Assembly (NCBI GenBank): GCA_034440635.1 | Contig: JAOTON010000767.1 | Location: 1,674,001 to 1,738,000 of the forward strand | DNA from: Lepas anatifera | Taxonomy: Eukaryota > Arthropoda > Thecostraca > Lepadidae | DNA length: 64,000 bases | Direction: 5' to 3' | Shown here: one piece after another, positions 25,612-36,340 of the stretch | Numbering within the stretch: position 1 is the first letter of the stretch | Layout: each line of letters starts with the position of its first letter | Notes under the pieces: generated by a model | Told to the model about the DNA's origin: nothing | What the model saw: only the letters and a program-made list of their open reading frames with translations | Database searches by the model: none | Position numbers and translations under genes: made by a program

Positions 25612-25663
25612 GTCAAGTCTCAAGCCAGCCAAGTAAAGAAAAACAAACCACGAGAAGACCTTT

Positions 25664-25726
25664 GAAACTCCCAGTATAGAACCTGGAACTTCCAGTATAG
25701 AACCTGAAACTCCCAGTATAGAACCA
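25664..25726. repeat. Three tandem 21-bp units
   Basis: Units GAAACTCCCAGTATAGAACCT, with two or three differences, repeat exactly three times (25664-25684, 25685-25705, 25706-25726). They begin about 50 bp beyond the MITE's right duplication. The reading frame is kept because 21 is a multiple of 3, but nothing indicates coding. Confidence 0.9.
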
Positions 25727-28700
25727 CCCTGAATAACCCTATCCCGCGCCTCTCCATTGGCAGCGTCATGTGGTTTCGACAGACTTTCAAACCGCATTTT
25801 AAACATCGGAAATCTGTTCCCAGTAAACGACTGTGGTTACCACCTCCGCTTCCGAATTGTTTTTTTTTACATATGATAATGTGCCATCCCGCTCGGGCCC
25901 ACCTTGGCACATTTCTCACCGGCTGATTATCGCATCATTGGAACTCATCCGGAGGCGGGCGGCAGGGTGGGGTACATCGGCGCGCCTATCGGGGGGGTTC
26001 AACTATCGGCCAGAAACGACCGGGCTAAGATGGCGCGAAGGCAAGAAGATGCCGAGGTCAGTGAAGATATGTAGACGGCCCAATGAGGTCAGCCGGGGAG
26101 GCCTCGCATTCCGCGCCAGGGATGGGCCGGTGAGACCCGCTGAGGGGTGTGAGCCCCCGCCGAGCGCCGGTTATGGACAATGACACTGCGAGCGTTGCGA
26201 AGCGGGTCAGCGATAGTAATTGAAGCCAGATGCTGTTTTACAACTTATAATTGTGGTGCTTTGCATCTGGCCGCCATCCGGACTGGGCGCCGTATTGCAT
26301 TATGATGTATGCTAATCGGAGGCCAAACGATGGAGAGTTGGTCGTTGATAGATGATGCTTGGTCTGGGAAAACTAATGGTATCTCATCAACCGTTTTGCC
26401 ATCTGCCGTCATCGACTCGGAATTAATGTTGATGTCATTGGAATGCCACCGCGCACGATTAAAGAAGATCTGGGCTGGCTTCATGCACACACAATATGAA
26501 ATGGTCACGTCATCTATCATGTGAACTCTAGAAATTTAGAACATAACGATCTACTTGTTATGCTCGTTCAAACACCTTAACTTGCTAGTCAACTTTGAGG
26601 TCAGTTCATCCACTAGATCTCCTGCCGTGCAACTCCGGAACTATTTATGCAAGTGATAATGATAAGTGATATATTAATTAGATCCTCCTACTTATGAGCA
26701 ATGGGAACTCGCTGAAGGCGGCATATATTAGCTTCGATTTTACTTGGTTGGCTGTGACATAAATGTGACTAGCCATAGCAATTACCTGTTCTACATTTCG
26801 ATTTTATACGTCATCTCATGGAAATTTAGACAGATTGCACACCTGAAGCGTGGTGTGTGCGGGCTACTCCGCCGGGCCTGGACACAGATTAGGCGTGTCC
26901 CGTTGGACTGGGAGGTTCCAGTGAGGCCGGGCGATGCGTCCAAGCTCCATTTTATGAGTCTGAAACTACTAGGCTCTAAAACATCACGTCTCACGGTTGG
27001 TTGCGTTCCCCGCCTCAAAGCGTGTTCCTAAATTTAACGTGGCAGCGAGGGAGATAAAGTTAAACCTGCAGCACCAGTTTCTTTTTAGCTTGTTGTCATG
27101 TTCGTTCACGCGCTCTCTAACATCTCCCTGTTTTGAAGATTGTTCGACCCGCTATGTGGAGACCTCGCTAAATTCACGCAGATTTTGCTTCAGCACTTGC
27201 GCAATCCTGTATTGTTTCACAACCTCCGTGTACACCCACTGTGTGCTACTCTGGTCACCTAGTTTGCCTTCGCTCTCGGCCCCGGGACAGGACCCACAGG
27301 TGACGCGTCGGTTCGCTCTGGAGCGACGTCAGCTCCCTCTGGGGCGACTTCAGCTCGCTTCAGAGTGACAGCTCCAGCAGGCGTTCCGGGGACTCTCCGT
27401 CGGCCCGTATGATTACTGATTACAAGCATTTGTCACAGCGTGGACGCGTCGGCTCCAGTGATGCTTTGTTCCCACGCGCGGTTATTTACGCGCGGTTTTT
27501 GGTCCGGCTGTGCCCGTACCTCCCGCGGTCCGCCGTTCTCGGTGTGCTTTCGCTGCAGGCGGGTCTATGTGTGTCCAGGCCCACAGGTGGCCGCGAATGT
27601 ATGCACAATGGTGTATGTGAGCCCTGCAAACACTAAACACCGCCACAAATGGGCCGACTGACGAAATTCGAGCGAAACTGTCGCTGTTGCAGAGAATGGA
27701 CATGGTGGATAGCAAGAAACAGAGATTGTCCAGTTCTGACAACCGGGCCCTGATCCTAGAAAGCCGTGACATGGGTTACAGCCAGCAGCTAGTGGTGCCG
27801 TAACATGTATTTAGGATGAAACCCCGAAAGTTGATGCCTCGGGATGTTATTTGCATGAAGATCGGACTATTGCCCGTGGACTTTTCTCTCGTGTTTCATT
27901 TCTCGGAACAGCGTAATAAAGCCAGTAAAACGCCTGTGGGGACAGCCAACCGAGTGGTGCCTAAAAATGGGCTGAAAACGAAATGTGCGAATTTTTCATG
28001 CCACGGACTTTCCATAACGTGACATTTTCATTTTCCGTGTGACTATGCGCTGAAACTGTTGCGCATGTCTCCAAATTCAAAGTTTTAATGAAAGCTGCAC
28101 AAAGCTCATTGTTTGTAAATGTTTTTTTCTGCGGTGAAATAACATTATATTTCGATGGAGAGTTGTAGCCTTTGCTTCGGAATTTTTGAATTTTGTATTT
28201 CCTAACCAATAGAGTCAATGTAGAGACTTCGAATTGAGGAGGGAATTAACGCTTCGACCTGACCATTTTCGGCTGCCTCAATGTTCTCGCTTATGTCTTT
28301 TAGTGAGGGTCTTTTTAGATGCGTCATAACCAACTTGTCGCGTGGCATACGACACAAATCCGATGATTGGCATGCCCTTGCTTTTGCATTCATTCCACAA
28401 GCTTCACCAGCACCCCACCTAGCTCGTTTATGTTCATTCAGTAATTGAATCGATCGGGCTATATAAGATGATGAAGACCACGTCAATATATGATGTATGC
28501 TCGTGGATGTACAAGCTGTTCATTAGTGGGACGATCTGACCGGGTCGGTCGTGTCACTCATTTTTAAAGTTTTAACTATATTTGGTGAGAACTCTCGTGG
28601 TCCCTGTTCACCCACTCGATAAGTAGTACCATCAATTCTTATAGGAGTGGTCCATTTACCCACCTGCATTTTTTAAGCATTTACATGACGTTGTTGAAGG

Positions 28701-28879
28701 TCGCGCGTGATGTATAGGTGTGCTCTTGCAGTGACTACAACGATGCACTTGAGTGATGTATTTGATAAGCTAAATTAAGCCATTAATTTTAAGGCCACCT
28801 TCTATCGGCGTCAGCCGAAAAAGATCTGGAGGCCAGAACGCTCGTTAGGCTTAATTTGGATAATTCAGGTCTTTTGATT
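25727..28879. other. Non-coding stretch
   Basis: No exon or element is recognised. Frames of up to 123 codons (26997-27368) are unrecognised. The 27.3-27.7 kb portion is GC-rich and open on both strands. Confidence 0.45.
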
Positions 28880-29010
28880 GGTGGGTGCTTTCACCTAGCA
28901 CCGCGGCGCCGGCGGATCGAATCCCAGTCACGCCACGCCTTTTGAGCGGCTGATGTTGACTGATTGACGGTAGGCGACCATGACTGGTCAGCTTTACGGC
29001 GCTGACCACG
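28880..29010 (+). mobile_element. Possible tRNA-derived SINE relic
   Basis: A B-box-like GGATCGAATCCC at 28914-28925 follows TAGCACCGCGG by about 10 bases. Downstream, GTAGGCGACCATGACTGGTC (28970-28989) loosely parallels the 3' region of the SINE at 56.0-56.15 kb. There is no tail or target duplication and the match is weak. Confidence 0.25.
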
Positions 29011-30627
29011 CCAGCTATTGCGTACGAATTTCATCTGGTATGTACAGCTAATCCGTATGAATGCACCAGGGTGTATATAATATCTACGCTTATCTCAGAC
29101 TTGAAAAGCGAACCCCCCCCCCCGAGAATGCACCGTTGTGAGAATGAGGAACGTTTCCATATGACGAATGTTTTCTGAGGAGAAGTGAGAAACTTCAGCT
29201 GTAACAAATCCCTGCGGCTCCTTCTGAAATTCCAGTTTCTCAAAAATCCTTAACAGGGCTTTGATTTGTCACCCTATTGAGGAAGCAATGACATTTTTAA
29301 CATCAGTAGACCTCGTTAGTGTTGGTAAGCGCGCGAAGGATAAAGCGACCGCCATTTTTTTACACGTCTTCCTTTCACCTTCATCCAGCATACCGCCACC
29401 TCGTAAGTACCCCTCGACTCCCACAACAAAACCTACTCTTGTTCACTTACAAAACGTCTGTGAGTCGGCACAATGAAGATTAAGCGGGCCCATTATGTCG
29501 CCGAGATGCGGATGGATCTCACGCCGCGTACGCCGCACAATTATGCTGGTCCGCGTGTTGAGAAACTTCTAACAGGCCACCCGAAAACAATGGGTGTGAA
29601 ACCTCAATTACACTGTGAGCAGTGGCTCGATACCATCATTTGGAATCTTCACTGACATTATCGCAATTATGATTACGGTAATGGAAGCGCCAAATTTAAT
29701 GAAGCCCCGCTGCGCCATGATTCAATTGATGGCGATTGCTGGGCGGGCTGTCGTTGTAACGATGAGCGGATGATGTCCGTGTGCACTGATGCACTGCGTT
29801 CACCGTCCTGCCGCCGTATTGGCTTTAGAAGCTGTGTCGCATTGCCAGAGAGCCTTTTCGCTTAGTGCAAACGCTCCAGGTTTGCTAGCGCACTTTTAAG
29901 TTCAGAAATTAGCAGAGCATAAATTTGATGGGTTATAAGAAAGACAGACTGGTGCACCTTGAATTCACCAATAAATGTTAGGGGAGAATATTTACGGGCG
30001 AATGAAACATAGCCGGTATGGCAGCCCTTTTGCTACTTGTGCCATCATCACCTTCTCGTTATGATGGGCCCCAGTTTACGATAGCACACGGAAATTTTAG
30101 GCTATCAAGCTTATCACATCATTATAGCTCCATGAGTAACGAGGCCAACGAAGTCTCTACGCAAACAAACCCGAAACGCATTCTTAACTGTGACTGCGGT
30201 CGCCGGTAAGTACTTGTTAGGCTGATTTTAAGCGATCCTAAATCTTCTCTTTACCCTCTATTGGCATTTAGTATTGATTTTAGTATGGACTTAAAGGCCG
30301 GACCTCCCAACCGACAGGCGAGTTCAGATGGGCGGCCAATGTTTAGTGTTGTTTAGTGGCTGAGGCCGACAGAGAGGTAATTTTGTAGCAGCGGTGGGCC
30401 GGTAAGTTCCAGCATAACGGACGCCTGAGTGCGGACACACAGCAGCTGCTGTTAGCCATCATCGTAAATATCCTGATCTGGACAGAGACTCCCAGCCGTA
30501 GTGCCAAAGCAAGGAGGAACCTCATACGTCTCTTCAATCTTATCTACTTAAATTATGATTTGTTTTTATATTTTAGTTTCTGATAACTATTACCAAAAAC
30601 AGATGCAATATTAGTTAATGCGGATGA
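29011..30627. other. Non-coding stretch
   Basis: Nothing is recognised except a C10 run near 29112-29121. Small frames at 29473-29655 and 30018-30209 are unrecognised. Confidence 0.45.
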
Positions 30628-30635
30628 GAGCCCAC

Positions 30636-30797
30636 CAGTGTCGGATCCAAAACTTTGTTTCGGGGTGAAAGGGGCTGGAACCTCCCCTACCATTGTCTCT
30701 CAGAACATCTCCCGGCGATGCCTTTACAATAGGCACTCTTACATTTCAGGGGGGGGGTGGAGATTGAGCCCTCTAGTCCCCTTGGTATTTGCCACTG
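30636..30797 (+). mobile_element. hAT-like MITE, family 2, copy C
   Basis: It starts CAGTGTCGGATCCA and ends TTTGCCACTG, keeping the CAGTG..CACTG inverted ends best of the three copies. The flanking octamers are GAGCCCAC (30628-30635) and AAGCTCAT (30798-30805). They match at 5 of 8 positions and all three differences are transitions, as expected of a decayed 8-bp hAT target duplication. The interior has a G9 run. Confidence 0.7.
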
Positions 30798-30885
30798 AAG
30801 CTCATCTTTATAGTTTAGGAGGGCCCAGCGACATTTGTGGCAGCCTAAATATTGCAGGACACGACAAGTTGGAATCTATATTTAG

Positions 30886-30943
30886 AGGACGCTTTCGTAA
30901 CTTCTTCAGCGTGTGTTTTTGAAGAAGTTACGAAACGCGTCCT
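30886..30943. repeat. Near-perfect 23-bp hairpin
   Basis: The left arm AGGACGCTTTCGTAACTTC... (30886-30908) pairs with the right arm 30920-30943. Only one extra G in the right arm breaks the duplex, and the loop is 11 bases. Weaker outer arms around ACAAGTTGGA (30864-30873) and its inverse TCCAACTTGT (30970-30979) extend the symmetry to about 120 bp. It may be the core of a small foldback element, or it could be transcribed as a small-RNA precursor. Confidence 0.8.
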
Positions 30944-30984
30944 GTGCTTGCTTTTGATGTTATTTAATATCCAACTTGTCTTGT

Positions 30985-32540
30985 TCCTTTACCTTTATCG
31001 TTCTGTCAAATGGCCTTAACATTAGCCTAAAATAAGCTGCAATATTTGCGTGAAGTGTATGATTTCATCACTTACGGCCTGGCAATGCCTATTTTCTGTC
31101 TCAGATGATGGCTTATTGGCAATGCATGTTTTCTGTATTAGATGATGGCTTATCTCCGGAAAATTGCTATGATATGTAATGCTTATGACGTAACGTACTA
31201 AAACCTCAGTGAATTCCTTTGGCTCTCTGGGTCGTGGAAACATCTAGGAGCACTCCAGTGACTGCGGTCACCGTGAGATTGACTCGTGGCAGAGTTTATT
31301 ATTTAGCCTATTTCCGGGCTCCCGGCTACCCCTATTTCCGGCAGGGGCAATATCGGCCCCCTAAGATCTCGTAATCTAACCGGCCGATTTTAAATTAAGT
31401 GCCATAGATTCCTCTGCTGCTAAACTTTATTTTGAAAAAAGAAAATTTCAAATTTTTTATTTTAGGAGAGGTCGGCAAAATATACAATTTTTGTGTATTT
31501 TTAGATTTTCCATAACCCTTGTCTCTGTTGTACGATTTTCACAAACTAGTTCGATTTACAAATAATTGACCCAAAATTTTCATATACTGAGTTACGAAAA
31601 TTGAATTCAATGGCAGTTCCAGGACCAGGACTATGAGGGGAAATATATACAACCTAAAGTTTTTGTTAGCGGATTAGCCGTCATATACTGTTGCATCTTG
31701 ACACATACATAAATGAGAAAAAGTGAAAAACTCATCGGGCGGATGCGTAGGTAAACAGTGGGGTAAATAATACCACAATATGCGAATGGTATGCATGTAT
31801 ATTAGTCCTCGACTAGTTGAAATTTAATTTCTGATAATTTTACCCTCCCATGGCAGCTCTGGGAAAGGGGTGACATGGCGGATAGGACTCGTCGGGGGGG
31901 GGGTGATTGGAACACATTTTCAATATACAACGATATTAGTCGCGGCGGTATACTGGCTGGGAATATACATTTTGAAATGTGTGTGACTTGACACGCCTCT
32001 GGTAATCTAGAATTGGGTTATAACTATTTTGAATTTTCATATACCCAATTGTATTCGCCCGGACGGCTGTAAGCAGTCTTCTCACTTACTAACGTTTAGT
32101 CCTTCTTGATAACATTCCCCCATTTTGAACTGCTGTAACCGCCCCTGATGATACAATAGTGACAATTTGAATGCACTATCATCTCACATAAAAATGATAT
32201 AATAAAACCATATAACTGGTATCAGGATCAGCAGACGGCATCCTTTACAAAAACCCATCGCATACGATAATACTTGGTTTGTGGATAGAACCTCCCCAAA
32301 ACCCAGCCATAGCTCCGCCCTGGTAAATATATAATCTTGAAAATTTAGAAACCTGCCTGTACTAGTTTTGAAAGTGGAAGTTTCAAAGTTCTATGCAGCC
32401 GTTTCGGAGATATTCTCGAAAACCTGAAGGGGGCAATATTACCCCTCATGTTAGAGGTGAACAAAGTGTTGGTGTATGTGGTATTTAAGCGGATGCCATC
32501 AACCACAGTAACTAAACCATAATATTAATAAATTGTGTTG
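30985..32540. other. Repeat-derived non-coding region
   Basis: No exon is seen. Short phrases resemble the piggyBac-like MITE at 49.8-50.1 kb: a 'CCCGGCTACCCCTATTTCCGG' type start near 31320, 'CATAGCTCC..CCTGGTAAAT' near 32308-32328, and a 'TTCGGAGATATTC' phrase near 32402. They suggest one or more old, diverged relatives, but no boundaries can be drawn. Confidence 0.3.
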
Positions 32541-32570
32541 ATCGGTTATCGGTTATCGGTATTCGGTTAT
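32541..32570. repeat. Short tandem repeat, about 9-bp unit
   Basis: ATCGGTT-type units repeat about three and a half times with slight variation. Confidence 0.7.
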
Positions 32571-35414
32571 ACAAACTAAGTGGCACATTCATTGGACCAA
32601 GGAGGCTACACCCCCACCCAAGGACTGCAAAGGTACTTTATATGCATGCCAGGAGTACCGGCTGGCATTGTGAGGGGTAATAATAAATTGGCTAGTTTTT
32701 TTAGAAATAGTGATGATTCTGTGTCCATATAGCGGAAAGCATTTTGGGGTCCAACAGAAGCCAGAACTAAAATTAGCTCCTGTTTGTACCATCTGTATAA
32801 AAGTGACTGGTGCATATTTTTGGAATGCTGGAAGTGTTATGCTCTTTTTTCTGTGTGATTTTTCTGCAGTAATTTAAAAAAATCCAAAATCTTATCTTTT
32901 TTATCTAAAAGATGATCTAAAAGATGTAGTGCAGTAGCCATCGGCCTTCATTCGGCACAGGATTTTCATTGTATGACATACTCGTGAATTGCGGTATTCA
33001 TCACTGCTCGGAAATGTCGGCGCACCCGCTCTGAACATCCGCAACGGCAGAACTGGCCAGTTTCCACTGCGTGCAATAAGGTTGATGACTGTGTGGAAAG
33101 CGTGGTTGCTAGCCCCGTCAGCTGCGGTCGGTGTGATTTTCCAGCTGGCAACATACCCGAGCCGCTGGAGACCGCATGACGTCGACCCTGAGCGGTCCAC
33201 AGTTCACTTACACTCCGGATCGGAGGTGGCAGCGGCCGGTTCCTGTCAGGCTCGAATCCAGCAGATGGTCTTGCTTCGATACCTACCGGAGATTTGGACT
33301 CATTTTCGGTGTTGCATTAATTGTTGTTCATGGGGCAGTTGAAATGACAGTAAATAGATGACGTGGCTGCTCAACAGCACCCTGCTGGTGCTGACCTAGA
33401 CCCATTTTTACACTCTTACGCGCCCACATAAATTCGTGGGTGTGGCCTGGGCTTTCCAGAATGCAGTTTTGGGCTGGCCCGCATTGTATCCGGGCCATAG
33501 AGGTCGCTTTCCGCCAAACATGGCTGTCGCGAGTGGCGATGCATGGCGTTGATGTGGAAAGTCGCTTGTTTCTCACGCGAGTAAGGGACCTAAACCAACC
33601 AAGCAGCCTGACACTATCTCCCGACATCACTTCAACAAACAGCACTCGCTACGGAAATGCTGTCAGTTTCATGTTGCTGTACACAGCCTTGACAGGCGGT
33701 ACTAAACAAGTTAGAACGCGATCACTCTTACTCCCTGGTTTCCGCTATAAAACCTCAATATGTTTTGCTTGTGACGCATACAGGCACCGGCCTTCAGGGA
33801 TATTCTCATTTAGTGGCGCCGTTTCACTGCTGAGATATTAGCCGGGAAGCGTCCATTATCAGATTTTGCAACACCTAAAGACCATTACAGCGACCCGCAG
33901 CAGCCGCAGAGGTGGTGTTGCAGCAGTCACAGAGGTGGCGCTGCGGCTTCGTTAGGCTCATCGACCAACAGAGCCGTGGCTTGTAGCAGATTCGATCTCG
34001 GCGCTGCGTATGTGGGTAGCAATCTAAAGCTGTAATCAGCCTGCAAGTGGTGGTAAAACAGTGTCATTGCTGCTAGGTGTCTTATTGCTGGATTTTCCTG
34101 GCACCTAATGAGCGCGTTAAGAATGTGTGAACATCGCTTGAAGGTCGTGAGAGCCTGTGTGACATGTGGAATAGGATTGCACATTGTGTAATGGATCCGT
34201 ATGTCACAGTGTCCCATTTCTTCTACTGGTTTTCCAGATGCTAAAGCCTGTCTAGATATCTCTTTTTTCTGGTGTCACTTTGCCGTGCTTGACACCCCTG
34301 ACCATTGTGAGGGAAACGTGTTTACAGAACGATTCCTGTTCTTCAGCCTGCTGCTGCCACCTGTTTCCGATCAAATAATATCATCTTAAAACATACCAGT
34401 TTTATTAGGTTAAGCTACCCAACTGTCTGCACAGCAGTAGGCTAGTTGAATGATTAATCTAAACAAGCCTTTTATTGACAATCTCTATGGCACTCACGGC
34501 GTTCTCATTATGAGGGAGGGGGACCGCTTATCATCCTGAACATGTTGGCTGCATGTTGCGCGCATCCGGGTTGCAATAGCCGGAGGCGCCGCCTGCTGAT
34601 GAAGGCACGAGCCCGGTAATTATGGCCAGGTTTTCCCCGACAGCCACGCTGTTTACCGGGTAGGATTTGGAGCCGAATCGGACGCTGCCAAATAGGCTCT
34701 CAAAGGAGGTTTGCTGTTGAGCTGCAATCGAGTCGTGAGTTGTTTATTGCTCGTGGCTTTAGTCGTTTATAGTGTCCACATTGTCAGCTACACATGCGTT
34801 TTTGCGCTTCCCGAAAATTGAGCGAATCTTCGTGGGTTTTGTTGACCTCGTATCGCTCAGTGTTTTCATGTTTTTGCGGAGAGGGTGTGTTATTTGTTCA
34901 AATCACGCTTTGGCAGTAAACAATCCTAGGGTCTAAAATGATAGACATCAGGGAGCGGCGTCACTGGCGAGATAATTCCCGTTTTTAGGTAACCTCGGAA
35001 GTGTGTTTCTGTCATGACGTGGCTATTTCTTTTCCCCACTAGTCGATCATCGCTGGGGAATGCTGGCCAGAAGGACAAAAACATCGTGCTTTTGGAACTT
35101 TTCATAAATGGTATGCCACCAAATCTGTTTTTGTTGAGGAGTGCCACGACTCCATCTAAGACACAAAAAATATATTTGTGTGGGGTATATTTTACTTTGG
35201 AGGGCGAGCCTGGGTTCTTGCCCTAATCACAGTTTATAAATACTTAAACACGTCACGTCACGTCACGAAAGCTACTTACGTAGGTCTTTGTTATGATCCT
35301 AAAAATGATGGTAAGGGGACGATGCCTTCTACATTTGTTCTGTTTAATTGGTTTGTGTGGCAGCTGCCAACCTTGTGGAGTTCAAGTGGTCTATTTTTAT
35401 AGTTGCAAAATTAC
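32571..35414. other. Non-coding stretch
   Basis: No supported exon. A doubled phrase of about 24 bp occurs at 33899-33946 (CAGCAG..CAGAGGTGG twice), and CACGT repeats occur near 35250. Frames of 100-133 codons at 32989-33841 overlap on both strands and have no known domain. Confidence 0.45.
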
Positions 35415-35860
35415 TGCTGTTGAATTGGTCGGCTGTGAAGCTGCTAATGCTGCTAACTTTATGTGATCCGTCTTGAAAGCTTTTAATGTTGCATATATTA
35501 TTTATTTCCTGTGGGAGTCACTAACCTTGAGGTTTTGAATTGGCAAGCTGTGGGTCTTACTAACGTTGTTGACTTGAATTTGCCAGTTGTGGGAGCTCCT
35601 GATGTTCCGGGGTTGAATTGGTCTGCTGTGGTAACTGCTAGCGTTGCGAAGTTGAATTCGTCTGTTGTGGCATCTGCTAAAGTTATGGGTTGAATTGGTC
35701 GTTTTTCTAACGTTGCCGAGTTGAAAAGGTTCTGCTAAAATTGCAGAGTTGAATTTGTCCGCTGGGATTATTAGCGCTGCGGAGTTGAATTGTTCTGTTT
35801 TGGTAACTGCTTACGTTACAGAGTTGAATTGTTATGTTGTGATAATTGATAACGTTGCGG
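35415..35860 (+). repeat. Degenerate minisatellite abutting a coding exon
   Basis: A phrase of the form GTTGAATTGGTCTGCTGTGG, then a variable GCTGCTAACGTTGC-like part, recurs roughly every 45-50 bp for about 450 bp. Units are diverged and of variable length, and recognisable copies continue to GATAACGTTGCGG, ending at 35860. That is 9 bp before the first base of the PVDLS exon, so the repeat has taken over the place of the polypyrimidine tract and branch-point region. Confidence 0.75.
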
Positions 35861-35869
35861 TGCCGACAG

Positions 35870-36020
35870 GCCGACTGCGCGCCGGAGCAGATGGAGCCTG
35901 TGGACCTCAGCGTGAACCGACTGGAAGTTCCAGGTCACACTCGGCTGGAGGAGGACATCAAGCCCACCGTGCTCAACATTCCCCGCTTCGCCTCCAGCGA
36001 ACTCACCGTCATCAAAACAG
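35870..36020 (+). CDS. Coding exon with CtBP-binding PVDLS motif
   Basis: This internal exon of 151 bp follows CAG at 35867-35869 and ends at the donor AACAG|GTCAGC. It reads 50 codons from ADCAPEQMEPVDLSVN to SSELTVIKT and leaves one G of a split codon (phase 1). Codons favour G or C in third position, unlike the AT-richer flanks. MEPVDLSVN contains PxDLS, the short peptide bound by the corepressor CtBP; the near-identical phrase in KLF3, and similar ones in KLF8 and KLF12, make a KLF3/8/12-like zinc-finger repressor the leading idea. Other CtBP partners remain possible because the rest of the exon is not recognised. No zinc finger lies in the window. The ATG at 35891 could be the start if upstream exons are noncoding, but the frame is open further upstream. 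The acceptor is weak: a minisatellite lies where the pyrimidine tract should be. Confidence 0.6.
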
Positions 36021-36146
36021 GTCAGCTGCATTGCAATGAGATTGTAAATGGTAAAATATTCTGTGAGATTTGCCGGAATATTATTAAATTACTCAGGATA
36101 TGTGAATTGACATTAATATTTTACTTTCTGTGGATCAACTGAGCTT

Positions 36147-36327
36147 TTGGGAGCGCGGCAGTGGATGGGTCAGCGTAGCCGACCCGTGTTGAAGGCCTGG
36201 CGGTTTCCCTGATCAAGGAGCAAGCTGGCTCCCGAGAAACCCTTCCAACAGGGAAAGAGTTGGCGACGCCATATGACCCTGGCAGTTAGTGCATCGATAT
36301 GCCCCAAAAATTATTATTATTATCATC
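36147..36327 (+). mobile_element. SINE with perfect 13-bp TSD
   Basis: The element is flanked by identical 13-mers ATCAACTGAGCTT at 36134-36146 and 36328-36340. It is 181 bp and ends in AAAAATTATTATTATTATCATC, a triplet tail. Before the tail, GTTGGCGACGCCATATGACC and CAGTTAGTGC match the 3' part of the SINE at 56008-56154 (TTGGCGACGC..GCAGTTGGTGCGTCG). A variable-length, staggered target duplication plus a simple-repeat tail is the signature of LINE-mediated retrotransposition. The 5' end may be truncated, since no clear A and B boxes are seen. It lies 126 bp inside the intron after the PVDLS exon. Confidence 0.85.
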
Positions 36328-36340
36328 ATCAACTGAGCTT

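Noticed and set aside
35846..36142. Single-exon 98-codon protein beginning at 35846
   Set aside because: The first residues come from the minisatellite and the last forty from AT-rich intron after a good donor at 36021. Only 35870-36020 looks coding.
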